Assembly: GCF_029891735.1 (NCBI RefSeq)
Contig: NZ_JANQDH010000034.1
Location: forward strand, 1 to 58,273
Length of the DNA stretch: 58,273 nt
Direction: 5' to 3'
DNA from: Chrysosporum bergii ANA360D
GTDB lineage: Bacteria; Cyanobacteriota; Cyanobacteriia; Cyanobacteriales; Nostocaceae
Shown here: piece after piece, positions 19,201 through 30,285 of the stretch
How positions within the stretch are numbered: position 1 is the first letter of the stretch
Layout: every line of letters begins with the position of its first letter
Notes under the pieces: generated by a model
Database searches by the model: none
What the model saw: the letters and a program-made list of their open reading frames with translations, nothing else
What the model was told of the DNA's origin: nothing
Translations under genes and position numbers: made by a program

Positions 19201-21702
19201 CCGGCGGCTGTCAATTCTTACTTATATATCACCCGCACTATCCACCGTTTGTTTCCTGAGCTTTTACAAGATATAGAAGATAATGGTCTGTACCATAGAG
19301 CTACTCAAATAGAACAGCTAATTTACCCGCGTAGTTTATCGAAGCTTTCGCCCCAGGATTTAGAAAAACTTGAACAGAAGTTACTCAGCAACCCGCTGGC
19401 TATGTTTGAGAGTGAAATAGCTGTGGCTAGATATCTGACGAAGACTCTTGAGGAAAAATTTAAGATACGCCCTGAAGTTGTGTTTGGTTACAGCCTGGGG
19501 GAAACTAGCATGATGGTGGCTCAGGGGGTTTGGAGTGATTTTGTTACAGGGAGTGAAATTTTAAATTCATCTCTGTTGTTTAGTGATCAATTATCTGGTA
19601 GAAAGCAAGCTGTCAGGGAATTTTGGAAAACAGATGATTTACCAGGGGATTTTTGGGTAAATTATCTGCTGATGGCTGATGTTGACCGCATACGCTCATG
19701 TGTTGAGGGGGAAGAGCGAGTTTATTTGACTCAGATCAACACTCACAAAGAGGTATTAATTGCTGGAGAAAGGAGGGCTTGTGAAAGAATCATTAATAAG
19801 TTGGGCTGTCCAGCTTTTATTGCTCCGTTTGATCATGTGATTCACTGTCCACCTACTTTATCTCAACATTCCCAAATTGCTGAGTTTAATAGTTTACCGT
19901 CTCGTTCTTTACCTGGTATTAGGTTTTACAGTGCAGCGGAATATAAACCAATTGTTTTAGAACGCCATGCGATCGCTCAGACTATAGCAACTGCTTTGTG
20001 TCAGTCTTTGGATTTTCCTCGTTTAGTTAATACAGTGTACGGCTATGGAGCCAGGATTTTTATTGAAGCTGGGGCTGGTAGTAGTTGTTGTCGTTGGATT
20101 GACAAAATTTTACAAAATCAAGAACATCTGAGCGTTTCTGTGAATCGCCGGGGAACAGATGACTTTTTATCTATCCTTAAGGCTCTAGCTAAATTAGTTA
20201 GTCATCAAGTACCTATGGATTTATCTTCTTTGTATGATTTTTCCAAACCAATGCAGCATTTGGAACAGTTAGTTAGTTTAGCAAAGAATAAAATGGTGGA
20301 ACCAATGGGAGAAAAAATAGTAATTAAACCTACTCTCTATACTCCGACTCGCTCTCTAACTCAAAAACTAGGAGACCCTTTATTTCTTTCAGCTTATAAA
20401 GTTGCTCGTCCATATATGGTGGGTGCTATGGCTAGGGGTATTACATCTACAGAAATGGTGATTGCATTAGGTAAGGCTCAAATGTTAGGTAGTTTTGGCG
20501 CTGGGGGGTTATCTTTACTAGAAATAGAAAGGGCAATTAATCGTATTCAACAAGCGTTACCTAATGGACCCTATGCTTTTAATTTGATCCACAATCCTAA
20601 CCACCCGGAAATAGAAAAGCAGACGGTGGAACTTTACTTAAAAAATCAAGTTACTACAATTGAAGCGTCAGCCTTTTTGGATTTAACTATCAATTTAGTT
20701 TATTACAGAATAGCTGGTTTAAGTTTGGGAAGTGATGGAAGGGTAAAAGTTAATCATAAAATCATTGCTAAGATTTCTCGCCCAGAAATAGCTAGGAAGT
20801 TTCTCAGCCCCCCTCCTAGTAGTCTAATAAAACGGCTGGTGGAGCAAGGACTAATAACCCCAGAGCAAGCTAAGTTAGCTGAACAAGTTCCCATGGCTGA
20901 TGATATTACGGTGGAAGGGGACTCTGGAGGACATACCGACAACCGCCCGTTGATATGTTTGTTACCCGCTATTATTTCTCTCAGGGATGAGTTAAATGAT
21001 CAATTTAATTATTCCTCTCTGGTGAGAATTGGTGCTGCAGGAGGAATCGGTACACCTGAAGCTGTTTTAGCAGCTTTTATGATGGGGGCTGCTTATGTGG
21101 TTACTGGTTCTATTAATCAAGCTTGTGTTGAGGCTGGAACTAGCGAGGCTGTTAAAAAACTATTAGCGGAAGCTGATATGGCTGATGTAGCTATGGCTCC
21201 GGCGGCGGATATGTTTGAGATGGGGGTAAAACTGCAAGTCCTAAAACGGGGAACTATGTTTGCTATGCGATCTCATAAGTTGTACGAGGTTTACCGGGCT
21301 TATAATTCGTTGGAAGAAATCCCTCCGGAGGAAAGAGAAAAACTAGAGCAGCAAGTTTTTCACCAGAAATTATCCGATGCGTGGGAAGCTACGGCTAACT
21401 ATTTGGCTAAAACTAATCCTGAAAAATTGGGTAAGGCTCTTAATAACCCGAAACTAAAAATGTCTTTAACATTCCGTTCTTATTTGGGACAGTCTTCTCA
21501 GTGGGCGATCGCCGGACACGCGTCCCGACAACTGGACTATCAAATTTGGTGTGGTCCAGCTATGGGAAGTTTTAACAATTCTGTGAAAAATACTCCTTTA
21601 GCAGATCCAAAAAATCGCCGAGTAGTGGACATAGCCGATTACCTTTTAAACTCAGCTACCGACCTCTACAATCTCCACACTACAAAGACTCAAAATCTTT
21701 AA
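16222..21702 (+). CDS. hglC: KS-CLF-AT-PfaD/ER fused synthase, HglC-like
   Basis: 1826 residues with four domains. (1) A complete ketosynthase, active Cys 194 in DAACSS, His motifs ECHATGT and NTGH. (2) A second KS fold (about 450-870) in which the Cys position reads AGENST (Glu 632), so it is a chain-length-factor-type partner, not a catalyst. (3) An acyltransferase with GYSLGE (Ser 1091) of the PfaB kind. (4) A PfaD-like FMN enoyl reductase (about 1360-1826) with GAGGLSLLEIERAI, GDSGGHTDNRP and GAAGGIGTPEAVLAAFMMGA. PUFA synthases place these on PfaC, PfaB and PfaD. The fused ER would saturate the chain after KR and DH, as heterocyst-glycolipid alcohols need. It starts at ATG 16222, 161 bases after the KR-DH gene. 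Confidence 0.88.
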   Translation: MSHIAIIGLSCLFPDAHNPEQFWQNLINERISINQASKAEVEFDSSFFCQPDHPNLDQTYSLQGGYIRNFEFCPEEYKLPVEVLGGLDKTFQWSLYAAKEAINNSGYKEEPEVLRRCGVILGNLSFPTQLSQGLFSPLYQKSLTPVLEKISSIADQTPDRYYNPSNGFISSLPAAVIAQALGLSNIHFCLDAACSSAFYAIKLASHYLTAGKADLMLAGAVSAADALFVRMLFAGVRGLSPNHLTRPLNQSSPGLIPGDGVGMVMLKRYEDALRDEDEIWGVITGVGLSNDGKGKGLLVPNPKGQLLAYERAYQEAKISPSSIDYLECHATGTLLGDKTELKTISDFFQPFPLIGSAKANTGHLLTAAGMVGLTKVLLGMKAGVIPPTVNIECPLSEQVVTKMTAWTNPVKQAAISAFGFGGNNSHLVIEQNPNRINETVLTPVKLAITGMDALFGGCDGLDEFERTVYNGLQHFIPLPEKRWLGESISAPRGAYIKDFSIDPLAFKIPPDTISQLNPQQLLLLKVAHRAIEDAGLHPGMNVAVIVGADTELSVHELPERWNMKPKLRNFLAEHEVNLSVSQLEELEKILKDSIHHPVECPEYVSYIGNITASRIAAIWDFTGPAFTITAGENSTVRGLEVAQLLLSSGSVEAVVLGGVDLAGGIESVFLHSQMADINQGVNTLSFDEKVNGWMVGEGAGAVVLQSQEGVAASQRVYAVVDAIAIGDNFPTICEKAFDCASISAEDISYLEVNGSGIPGQDTAEIASILQSYGTGSNNLHCAIGSIKANIGHTYIASGMASLIKTALCLYHRYIPATPGWSGVKNPSQWENSPFYVATESRPWFLNTNGRRFAAINSLATDSTCGYVILSGSNTPCTSEDNRYLSQYPIQLFVFTADSEKELLQELQCFRDLLITREKLSKVAAEVFTKFQNHQKAYTLAIIGSDQESLVKQITAAEEGIKQAFSNNTPWQSPQGSYFTPCALGKSGKLAYVYPAAVNSYLYITRTIHRLFPELLQDIEDNGLYHRATQIEQLIYPRSLSKLSPQDLEKLEQKLLSNPLAMFESEIAVARYLTKTLEEKFKIRPEVVFGYSLGETSMMVAQGVWSDFVTGSEILNSSLLFSDQLSGRKQAVREFWKTDDLPGDFWVNYLLMADVDRIRSCVEGEERVYLTQINTHKEVLIAGERRACERIINKLGCPAFIAPFDHVIHCPPTLSQHSQIAEFNSLPSRSLPGIRFYSAAEYKPIVLERHAIAQTIATALCQSLDFPRLVNTVYGYGARIFIEAGAGSSCCRWIDKILQNQEHLSVSVNRRGTDDFLSILKALAKLVSHQVPMDLSSLYDFSKPMQHLEQLVSLAKNKMVEPMGEKIVIKPTLYTPTRSLTQKLGDPLFLSAYKVARPYMVGAMARGITSTEMVIALGKAQMLGSFGAGGLSLLEIERAINRIQQALPNGPYAFNLIHNPNHPEIEKQTVELYLKNQVTTIEASAFLDLTINLVYYRIAGLSLGSDGRVKVNHKIIAKISRPEIARKFLSPPPSSLIKRLVEQGLITPEQAKLAEQVPMADDITVEGDSGGHTDNRPLICLLPAIISLRDELNDQFNYSSLVRIGAAGGIGTPEAVLAAFMMGAAYVVTGSINQACVEAGTSEAVKKLLAEADMADVAMAPAADMFEMGVKLQVLKRGTMFAMRSHKLYEVYRAYNSLEEIPPEEREKLEQQVFHQKLSDAWEATANYLAKTNPEKLGKALNNPKLKMSLTFRSYLGQSSQWAIAGHASRQLDYQIWCGPAMGSFNNSVKNTPLADPKNRRVVDIADYLLNSATDLYNLHTTKTQNL

Positions 21703-21748
21703 CCGCAGAACCTCGTAAAAACATCAGTTACAAAAGGAACTCCAGACT

Positions 21749-23194
21749 ATGAACGCTACAGAAATTCAAACTTGGCTAATTAATCACATAGCCCAAATGA
21801 TGGATACAGACCCCCAAACTATCGACATAGAGGAAAGTCTAGAAAACTACGGGCTAGACTCGGCTCAAGCTATGACTTTAATTAGCCAACTAGAAAAACA
21901 AATAGGTTACGCTCCATCCCCTGGGCTGTTATGGCATTACCCAAATATTAAGTCTTTATCTCAACGTTTGGCAGAGGAAACACCACTGACTCCTATTATT
22001 GACTTGGCTAAAGAGGTAACTCTAGAACCCACCATAGATCCAAAATATGCTTGTAAGATGGCTAATAGCACGCCTGAGCATATTTTCTTGACTGGTGGTA
22101 CGGGTTTTTTAGGGGCATTTCTGATCAAGGAACTGTTGGCTAAGACTAATGGTTTTGTACATTGTCTGGTGAGGGGAGGCAGTGAAGAAGAGGCTTTTAA
22201 TAAACTGCAACAAAATTTAACTAAGTATCATGTTTGGGAACCTAGTTATAGTAAACGTTTGATGGCTATTCCAGGAGACTTAGCGCGCCCCCAATTAGGA
22301 TTGTCTAATACTGAATTTGAGGAATTATCGGAAAAAATAGATGTTATTTATCACAGTGCAGCACTTCTTAATTACGTGTATCCTTATTTGGCTTTAAAAC
22401 CGGCGAATGTTTTGGGTACGGCGGAAATTTTGCGATTAGCTTGTCAGGTAAAAATCAAACCTGTTCATTATGTTTCTAGTGTGGCTGTGTTTGAAAGCAG
22501 TGCCTATGCGGGACAATTGGTAGAGGAGCAAGATAGTTTTGACCACTGGGAAGGGATACATCTGGGCTATTCTCAAACTAAATGGGTAGCGGAAAAATTG
22601 GTTAAATTGGCTGCTTCTAGAGGTTTACCAGTTACTATTCACCGCCCCCCACTGATTGCAGGGGACAGCCAAACTGGTGTTTCTAACTCTCACGATTTTA
22701 TCAATATTATGGTAAAGGGTTGTTTGGAAATGAGGTGTTTCCCAGAAATAGAATATTTTTTGGATATGTCGCCAGTGAACTATGTGAGTAAGGCTATAGT
22801 TTATTTATCTCAACAAACGAATTCATTAGGTAAGGCTTTCCATTTGCAACACCCTAACCCCATTCCTTTGTCAGACTTAGTTGGTTGGGTGCAAGAACTA
22901 GGTTATTCTGTGCGACTGGTTTCTTATTCTCAGTGGCAAGAAGAGTTAAATCAACATTTATCATCTCCTGATCATCCTTTGTATAGGTTACGTCCTTTTT
23001 TGTTGCAGCGTTGGTCTGAAGAACAGGTCACTATCCCAGACTTGTATTTACAATCCCGACGACCTATCATTAGTTGCCAACAAACTCTTAAAGCCTTGGC
23101 TAATAGCTCTATTTCTTGCCCTTCATTGGATGCTACTCTTTTGAGTAATTATGCTTCTTATCTTTTATCTACTGGTTTTCTAACTCCAGCCTAA
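21749..23194 (+). CDS. hglB: ACP-thioester reductase, HglB (HetM)-like
   Basis: 481 residues. An N-terminal carrier domain (about 1-80) has the phosphopantetheine site [12 protein letters not shown] thioester-reductase Rossmann domain follows: [33 protein letters not shown] and catalytic [13 protein letters not shown] (YxxxK). It receives the finished acyl chain and releases it reductively as an aldehyde or alcohol. The start has a good ribosome binding site (AAGGAA). It is the last gene of the plus-strand hgl series, 46 bases after the KS-CLF-AT-ER gene. In Anabaena 7120, hetN and hetI follow this gene; here chlN (convergent) does. Confidence 0.88.
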   Translation: MNATEIQTWLINHIAQMMDTDPQTIDIEESLENYGLDSAQAMTLISQLEKQIGYAPSPGLLWHYPNIKSLSQRLAEETPLTPIIDLAKEVTLEPTIDPKYACKMANSTPEHIFLTGGTGFLGAFLIKELLAKTNGFVHCLVRGGSEEEAFNKLQQNLTKYHVWEPSYSKRLMAIPGDLARPQLGLSNTEFEELSEKIDVIYHSAALLNYVYPYLALKPANVLGTAEILRLACQVKIKPVHYVSSVAVFESSAYAGQLVEEQDSFDHWEGIHLGYSQTKWVAEKLVKLAASRGLPVTIHRPPLIAGDSQTGVSNSHDFINIMVKGCLEMRCFPEIEYFLDMSPVNYVSKAIVYLSQQTNSLGKAFHLQHPNPIPLSDLVGWVQELGYSVRLVSYSQWQEELNQHLSSPDHPLYRLRPFLLQRWSEEQVTIPDLYLQSRRPIISCQQTLKALANSSISCPSLDATLLSNYASYLLSTGFLTPA

Positions 23195-23274
23195 TTAATG
23201 GGGAATTTAGAATTGAGAATGTAGAATTGATTCTGCGATCGCCTACGGCACTGGCGAAGCCAATCCCCTGTAAC

Positions 23275-23313
23275 ACAAGCATCTTGCTTGTCTAAATACC
23301 GGCTAGAAGCCGG
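23275..23313. repeat. Two small palindromes between hglB and chlN
   Basis: ACAAGC-N5-GCTTGT (23275-23291) and CCGGCT-AGA-AGCCGG (23299-23313) lie in the 220-base convergent gap. The first belongs to the same palindrome family as the repeat inside the hgl region. They could act as a bidirectional stop but have no T-run. Confidence 0.55.
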
Positions 23314-23414
23314 TGCTACTGATACCACATTACAACCAGATGATGTATAAAAAATCTCGCTGATGGCAGAATGAGGGAGGGCGGGGTTAATATCATTCAC
23401 CCCGCCCCATATTA

Positions 23415-24875
<1,461 letters not shown>

Positions 24876-24954
24876 TTAGGGTACAAGGGGGAGATAAGTT
24901 TCCCCCTGAGTATCTGAGTTAGCAGTTCCCCTATTCAACAGGAACAGCAACAAA

Positions 24955-25674
24955 TTAAGCGTTGGGGAAGAGACGGGACATTTCCGACTCATCAAAAACC
25001 CCTGATGGCAGTTCTTCCCCTAACAAATCGTTGGTTTCTTGGTTTTGTTGGGCTGATTCAGGATTCCAGACATCAGATAATACATCCTTAAACTCGTTCT
25101 CGTCTGGTGCATTCAGGTCATCCAGCATTTGCTCATCTAGGCTTTCCACTGACCCGGTTGATGAATCAAAGGAAATATCACCAAAATCATCATCATCGTT
25201 ATTCAGGGAAAGATCGCCAAAGTCATCAGATCGGCTGACTACGGAAGTTTCCAGATCAGAATCCATCTCAAAGTTATTGGGATAGGGAATGGTTAAAGTT
25301 TCGTCTTCAGAACCGTCATCCGGGGTCACTGCTGACTCTTGTGGATTTATTTGTCCTAGTGGTGTTTCTTCTGTTTCTGCCGGAGGAATAAAACGATTAC
25401 CAAGGGCAATATCTGGGTCAAAATGCAAATCCAAGACTTCGATCAAAGTGTCAGGATCAGAATTCAGCCTTGAGAAAGGCAACATTAATTGTGCCAATTT
25501 TGGTTCTAGCGCGTTGACAACCCCCAGGATGAGGTATGAAGATGGTCGCTTCCCGCCATCAGGGGTGTAAACCGAATCTGTCTTCATGTGTAGGAGCAGC
25601 CATTCACGGTTTGCCTGAAAGAATTGCAACCACTTTTGTCTGATTGAATTGGTAAAGCTATTGAAGAAAGCCAT
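24955..25674 (-). CDS. DUF5331 protein between chlL and chlN
   Basis: About 239 residues. The ATG at 25674 is chosen over the one at 25686 because an AGGA ribosome site sits 6 bases upstream of it. The N-terminal 110 residues are conserved in character (MAFFNSFTNSIRQKWLQFFQANREW, then SSYLILGVVNALEPKLAQLM). The remainder is very acidic and low in complexity. I recognise it as the DUF5331 protein found in the chlL-chlN gap of heterocystous cyanobacteria. Function unknown; location suggests a role in dark chlorophyll synthesis. Confidence 0.8.
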   Translation of the reverse strand: MAFFNSFTNSIRQKWLQFFQANREWLLLHMKTDSVYTPDGGKRPSSYLILGVVNALEPKLAQLMLPFSRLNSDPDTLIEVLDLHFDPDIALGNRFIPPAETEETPLGQINPQESAVTPDDGSEDETLTIPYPNNFEMDSDLETSVVSRSDDFGDLSLNNDDDDFGDISFDSSTGSVESLDEQMLDDLNAPDENEFKDVLSDVWNPESAQQNQETNDLLGEELPSGVFDESEMSRLFPNA

Positions 25675-25703
25675 ATTTTTCCTCATCCCAAATATTGATG
25701 ATC

Positions 25704-26615
25704 TTATACAATCATCAAGTCTAGTGGTTCTTCAGCATTAGTAACTTGGTGTTTACCCGGATTTAGATAAAAATCAGACAACAAAGAAAACAGTTCACGA
25801 TCTGGAGCATCTTTTGGTACAACACCTTCTGGACGTGCGAGAATTTGGTCAGCGATGTTGAGGTAATAATCACAAACGTAGCTCAGAGAGGGATCATGTT
25901 CTGCCATTTCAAACAAGGTTTTACCTTTGACGCGGGAAATGCGGATGTCTTCTATTAGGGGTAAAACTTCGAGAATTGGCATAGGAACGGATTCCACATA
26001 CTTCTCGATCAAGTCCCGCTGAGAAGTGCGGTTACCAATTAATCCAGCTAAACGCAAGGGGTGAGTTCGTGCTTTTTCCCGTACTGATGCAGCAATGCGA
26101 TTGGCTGCAAACAAGGCATCAAAGCCATTGTCAGTCACAATCAAGCAGTAGTCAGCATAGTTGAGTGGGGCTGCAAAACCACCACAAACAACGTCACCCA
26201 AGACATCAAACAAAATCACGTCATACTCATCAAAAGCGTTGAGTTCTTTGAGTAGTTTTACTGTTTCTCCTACCACGTACCCACCACAACCAGCGCCAGC
26301 AGGGGGTCCGCCAGCTTCTACGCAATCTACACCCCCATAGCCTGGATAAATTACATCTTCTGGCCAAACATCTTCGTAGTGGTAGTCTTTTTGTTGGAGG
26401 GTGTCGATAATGGTGGGAATCAAAAAACCTGTGAGGGTGAAAGTGCTGTCGTGTTTGGGGTCACAACCAATTTGCAGAACTTTCTGTCCGCGTTTAGCTA
26501 GGGCGACGGATATGTTACAGCTAGTTGTGGATTTACCAATGCCACCTTTTCCATAAACTGCTAATTTCACTGTTGTTTGCCTCTGATAATGTTTTGCTTT
26601 CACCGTGATTGCCAT
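25704..26615 (-). CDS. chlL: Light-independent protochlorophyllide reductase ATP-binding subunit L
   Basis: NifH-like iron protein that delivers electrons to ChlNB with ATP hydrolysis. P-loop [13 protein letters not shown], switch and cluster ligands in [11 protein letters not shown] and [15 protein letters not shown] are all present. The listed ATG gives 303 residues with about 15 extra before the conserved KLAVYGKGG; a GTG codon at residue 16 is an alternative start. First gene of the chlL-DUF5331-chlN unit, with about 400 bases of upstream DNA. Confidence 0.97.
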   Translation of the reverse strand: MAITVKAKHYQRQTTVKLAVYGKGGIGKSTTSCNISVALAKRGQKVLQIGCDPKHDSTFTLTGFLIPTIIDTLQQKDYHYEDVWPEDVIYPGYGGVDCVEAGGPPAGAGCGGYVVGETVKLLKELNAFDEYDVILFDVLGDVVCGGFAAPLNYADYCLIVTDNGFDALFAANRIAASVREKARTHPLRLAGLIGNRTSQRDLIEKYVESVPMPILEVLPLIEDIRISRVKGKTLFEMAEHDPSLSYVCDYYLNIADQILARPEGVVPKDAPDRELFSLLSDFYLNPGKHQVTNAEEPLDLMIV

Positions 26616-27022
26616 TATTGTCGAAACTACAGGGAAAGGAAAGGGGGGGGAAATATGAAAAATCTATTTATTGGTTTTCTTAAGAAGAATATAAGATTTT
26701 TAGGGAATAATATCCAACTAAAACGGTTATTTTAGCTGAATAAGCTATTTTTTATTAGTTTTATGTATTTTTTATATAAAAGAGTGACAAAAGACAAAAA
26801 TAGATATATGTAGTTGTGTATATACTTTAGAGCCATTTAAACTACCGTTTAACCGGGCTGATCCCCAGCTAAATGGGCTGAAATGGAAGGTTGAACACAA
26901 AGACTACCTAGGCAATCATAAATAACAATAATAGAATATTGGCACATACAAGGGATTGCCAAGACCATTTGAGTTATGATTTAAGTCTGTTATTAATTTG
27001 TTTGTAATAAATTATTAATTTA
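26616..27022. promoter_or_regulatory. Upstream region of chlL
   Basis: About 400 AT-rich bases between chlL and a minus-strand Trp-rich protein gene. It must contain the chl promoter. I see no gene, no clear terminator and no exact NtcA box. Confidence 0.4.
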
Positions 27023-27274
27023 TTAATTTTCCGATTCTACTGGTTGCATTTCTTGGAGAGACTGCCAGCCAGCTTGCCACTGAGATTCATCTTGTAGTAA
27101 TTTGGCATTTAACCAAAAACGAACACTGGGATCACAGGCGGCGACCATTTCGGCGTATACCCACTTACTCTGATTTTTACGGTTAACTACTTGAAAGTGT
27201 CGCCAACCGTCTATTTTGGTCTGTGCTGTCCATTTAGAACCCACTAGGTGAGGAAACCTTTGTTTTTTAGGCAT
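27023..27274 (-). CDS. TIGR02450-family Trp-rich protein
   Basis: 83 residues with a run of aromatic positions: HLVGSKWTAQTKIDGWRHF, SKWVYAEMVAACDPS and WQAGWQSLQEM. This matches the small Trp-rich family common in cyanobacteria and other aquatic bacteria. No function is known. It stands alone, with 200-400-base gaps on both sides. Confidence 0.8.
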   Translation of the reverse strand: MPKKQRFPHLVGSKWTAQTKIDGWRHFQVVNRKNQSKWVYAEMVAACDPSVRFWLNAKLLQDESQWQAGWQSLQEMQPVESEN

Positions 27275-27481
27275 AGAACGTGAAAAATGGGGGTAAAACT
27301 CACCATAGCAGTCTTGATGATGAAAATCATGATTTCCTGGACAAAATCTCTTGGGCTTGATTGGCTTGATTAGTATTATTCCGCACAGATTGGGCTAGAG
27401 GGAGAATAAGACATAATTATTATGGTCAATCAAACTTTTCCCCTCCCTGGTTGTGTGGGGAGGGAGATGAGGACTGATGTG

Positions 27482-27697
27482 TTATTTAAATTCTTCTAAC
27501 TGCTCCAATTTTAACCAAATATTGGGTGTTGGTACTTTGCCAAACTTGACCAAGGCGTAATCACCCTTAATATCTACAATTTCCCCTTGGCTATCAAACA
27601 AATAAGCAGGAAAGCGAGGGTCACTAGCTTGAGCTTCTAAACTATTTTCCAATTTTTCGCGCACGGCGCGAACTATATCTCCTTTTTTCACGGACAT
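27482..27697 (-). CDS. ndhO: NAD(P)H-quinone oxidoreductase subunit O
   Basis: 71 residues beginning [20 protein letters not shown] and ending with [19 protein letters not shown]. This is the NdhO signature, a small peripheral subunit of the cyanobacterial NDH-1 complex at the thylakoid. It lies 108 bases upstream of mutM on the same strand. Confidence 0.9.
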   Translation of the reverse strand: MSVKKGDIVRAVREKLENSLEAQASDPRFPAYLFDSQGEIVDIKGDYALVKFGKVPTPNIWLKLEQLEEFK

Positions 27698-27804
27698 GAG
27701 TTTTCCTGGTAAGTTTATAGTTGCTTATATTGAGAATTTTATCTTGACCCAAGAGGCGGTGGGGCAATTTTTTTGCTCAAAAAATATAACCCCCTGATGG
27801 ACAA

Positions 27805-28647
27805 CTATTTCTGACAGTGAGAACAAAAATGACTTGAACGCCCGGCTAACTTGATCCGTTCAATTAAATTACCACAGACTCTACAAGGCTGACTAGCACG
27901 ATTATAAACCCACGCATCATTGCCATAATTGCCATTGATACCTGTAACATTGAGGAAATTACTAAAAGTTGTGCCACCAGCTGCAATACTGGCTGATAAA
28001 ACTTCAATGATGGCTGTTCTTAAAGATTCAATTTGTTGGCTTTGCAAATCAGCGCAGGGGGTTGTTGGTAATATACGGCTTTTAAACAAGGCTTCATCGG
28101 CATAAATATTACCCAATCCAGCAACTATTGACTGATCTAGTAGGGCGGTTTTAATCAAACGACGAGATTTTTGTAGTTGATGTGCTAAATACTCAAGGGT
28201 AAATAAGGGCGAAAAAGGGTCTAATGCGAGTTTTGCTAAACCTGTGATGATGGTTTCTACTGGGAGATGAGGGGGAACATACCAGATTTTTCCGAATGTG
28301 CGTTGGTCAACAAAGCGTAATTCTTGCTGATGCTGGAAGTATAGTCTGAGTCTAGTATGTTTTTGTAATGGTTGGTCTTGATGTAGCCAGAGTAATTGAC
28401 CGGTCATTCGCAAATGAACGCCAAGCCAATGGGTCTGGGGTGATGGGGTGAGTTCGGCTAGGAGATATTTACCCCGACGGTGCCAAGTAGCGATCGCACT
28501 TCCGGTCAGATGGGGGATAAATTGGTCAACTGAAATGGGGTGGGCGATGGTTCTATTCAGTAACACATCTCCCCCCGTAATCTCTTGGTGCAGGGTGAAT
28601 TGATTTAGACCCCTGCGGACTATTTCTACTTCAGGCAGTTCAGGCAT
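27805..28647 (-). CDS. mutM: Formamidopyrimidine-DNA glycosylase
   Basis: 280 residues. The start MPELPEVEIVRRGL supplies the catalytic Pro2 and Glu3. The helix-two-turn-helix motif includes GLGNIYADEAL, and the C-terminal zinc finger is CxxC (CRVCG) with CSHC near the end. It excises oxidised purines (8-oxoG, FapyG) and nicks the abasic site. It lies 91 bases after psaE, an arrangement I recall from several cyanobacteria. Confidence 0.97.
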   Translation of the reverse strand: MPELPEVEIVRRGLNQFTLHQEITGGDVLLNRTIAHPISVDQFIPHLTGSAIATWHRRGKYLLAELTPSPQTHWLGVHLRMTGQLLWLHQDQPLQKHTRLRLYFQHQQELRFVDQRTFGKIWYVPPHLPVETIITGLAKLALDPFSPLFTLEYLAHQLQKSRRLIKTALLDQSIVAGLGNIYADEALFKSRILPTTPCADLQSQQIESLRTAIIEVLSASIAAGGTTFSNFLNVTGINGNYGNDAWVYNRASQPCRVCGNLIERIKLAGRSSHFCSHCQK

Positions 28648-28738
28648 TTAAGCTAATTAAACAGGCGGATTTTATCTAGTCATTATGACTGGTGACTAAT
28701 GACTAATGACTAATGTATCCGCTCTGTTGCCTTGCTGC

Positions 28739-28957
28739 TTATTTTGGCTTTGTGGCTTTGGCTTTGGGTGCTTCTACCTCAAGTAATTCCTCAATGGAAA
28801 AGTTATTGGTGTTGATACCAGAGTAGTTGACCTTATCAAACCGGACAATTACTGGGTATTTAATGCCGCTTTGGTCGATGGAAGCCACGGTACCTACTTC
28901 CTGAAACCAGTAGGATTCTGGGCGGAGAATACGAACTTTAGAACCACGTTGAACCAT
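28739..28957 (-). CDS. psaE: Photosystem I reaction centre subunit IV
   Basis: 72 residues with the SH3-like PsaE fold: [26 protein letters not shown] and [20 protein letters not shown]. It sits on the stromal face of photosystem I and helps dock ferredoxin and form PsaC contacts. The Lys/Ala/Pro tail is typical of filamentous strains. Confidence 0.97.
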   Translation of the reverse strand: MVQRGSKVRILRPESYWFQEVGTVASIDQSGIKYPVIVRFDKVNYSGINTNNFSIEELLEVEAPKAKATKPK

Positions 28958-29149
28958 GACTATCTTCCTTTTTAATGAATCAATGAAGAATATATCGGGC
29001 TAATTGATTTCACTGTACATCCTCAAGGTCTTGTCTAGCAGTTTTGTTAAGTTATTTATCGGGACAAACCAAAATAGGTGTCACACCCTACTTGACAGAA
29101 ATCGCATCATCGGTTATGCTTTGGGCGCACGTACAAAAAGTAAAAAAAA

Positions 29150-29734
29150 TTATGTTTTGCTCAAAACAAACACACTACCTTCGTTACCCCTGCCAACCCG
29201 CAAGTCGCTATCTATATAAGTAATATCTAACCAGCCTTGCTGTTTGTCACTGTTTAAGGGAGTATCAAAAGCCGTAAATTTTTTATGAGCTTCAATTTGC
29301 TGAATAAAATCGCGGGGGGAACGGTAATCTATTAAACGTTTTAAACCGATAATAGAGCGCTGAAATTTAACTTGGACGCGTTGTTGGGAAACAGGTTCAA
29401 ATTTAGCAGCTACACTAACTAATCCTTCTAGAGGGGGTAAGCCGTAAATTTCGGCAATGTTATAAACACTGCTAGTGTTGACCCGGATACACTGATAAAT
29501 TTGACCCAGTTTACATAAAGGTAGGCGATCTAAGTTTAATAAAGCTTTGCTAGTTGTGTATATTAACCGCCAATCGCCATCAAGCAAACTACTTGCTTCT
29601 AAGGGACGAGGGGTGGGGTTCAGGTCTTCCAAGTTGGCGATCGCTGCTAAGATAGCCTGTTTTTGTGATTCACTTGCTAGTAAACCGCGATTTGTGCCAG
29701 CCATGGCTTCCATGAGATTTGCTTTGCCAAGCAT
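29150..29734 (-). CDS. PAP/fibrillin (plastoglobulin) family protein
   Basis: 194 residues: an N-terminal helix, then LLDGDWRLIYTTSKALLNLDRLP and a lipocalin-like beta-barrel ending with LDITYIDSDLRVGRGNEGSVFVL. This is the pattern of fibrillins that associate with thylakoid membranes and lipid droplets in photoprotection. Downstream of it lies psaE with its own promoter region (28958-29149). Confidence 0.85.
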   Translation of the reverse strand: MLGKANLMEAMAGTNRGLLASESQKQAILAAIANLEDLNPTPRPLEASSLLDGDWRLIYTTSKALLNLDRLPLCKLGQIYQCIRVNTSSVYNIAEIYGLPPLEGLVSVAAKFEPVSQQRVQVKFQRSIIGLKRLIDYRSPRDFIQQIEAHKKFTAFDTPLNSDKQQGWLDITYIDSDLRVGRGNEGSVFVLSKT

Positions 29735-29903
29735 TGTGAGTACCTCAAAGATGATCAGGATTAAATATTTTATTTAATATTTAATATTTATGTGAGCTTA
29801 CGGATTAATTAAAGCCTGGTCCGAATGAATAATTAAATTATCCCTTGTCAGTGATAGACTTCTTAATGTCTAGTTGCATAAACGTTTTAGTCGGTTTGTA
29901 TAT

Positions 29904-30143
29904 ATGTTAAATTCTCCCTTAAGCGAACAACCCCGCAACCAACGCGCACCAGTCATTCCATTAAAGCAGGAATCTTCTATGTTGGACTGGTTACAACTTC
30001 AAGGTCGCCTTGTGGCGCGTAATGTTCAAGAAGCCGGATTTTCTGAACCAGAAGAGGAAATATCGGATTTTTTGGCTACGGAAGATGGAATGGAGGATTT
30101 TGAGATGGATGATGACGGTGAAGTTAGTTTAGAGGAAGACTAA
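29904..30143 (+). CDS. DUF3134-family small acidic protein
   Basis: The ATG at 29904 gives 79 residues: MLNSPLSEQPRNQRAPVIPL, SSMLDWLQLQGRLVARNV and an acidic tail. The TTG at 29874 would add ten residues without support. The sequence matches a small protein family conserved in cyanobacteria (I recall DUF3134); function unknown. Confidence 0.7.
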   Translation: MLNSPLSEQPRNQRAPVIPLKQESSMLDWLQLQGRLVARNVQEAGFSEPEEEISDFLATEDGMEDFEMDDDGEVSLEED

Positions 30144-30252
30144 CCCACCAGGGCTGAGAATGAGTACTACAGCGCCAAAGTCACATGATAAAAATATATT
30201 CTATTCATGTTTGCTGTGCTGTGGTAGTTAAAATTTATTTTTCTCATGGTTG

Positions 30253-30285
30253 AATTTTAGCTTAATTTTAGCTTAATTTTAGCTT
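30253..30285 (+). repeat. Three 11-bp tandem repeats upstream of mraY
   Basis: Three exact copies of AATTTTAGCTT followed by a partial fourth, ending about 30 bases before the mraY start. One 11-base unit is about one helical turn, so copy-number change would alter promoter spacing with little change in face. Confidence 0.7.
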
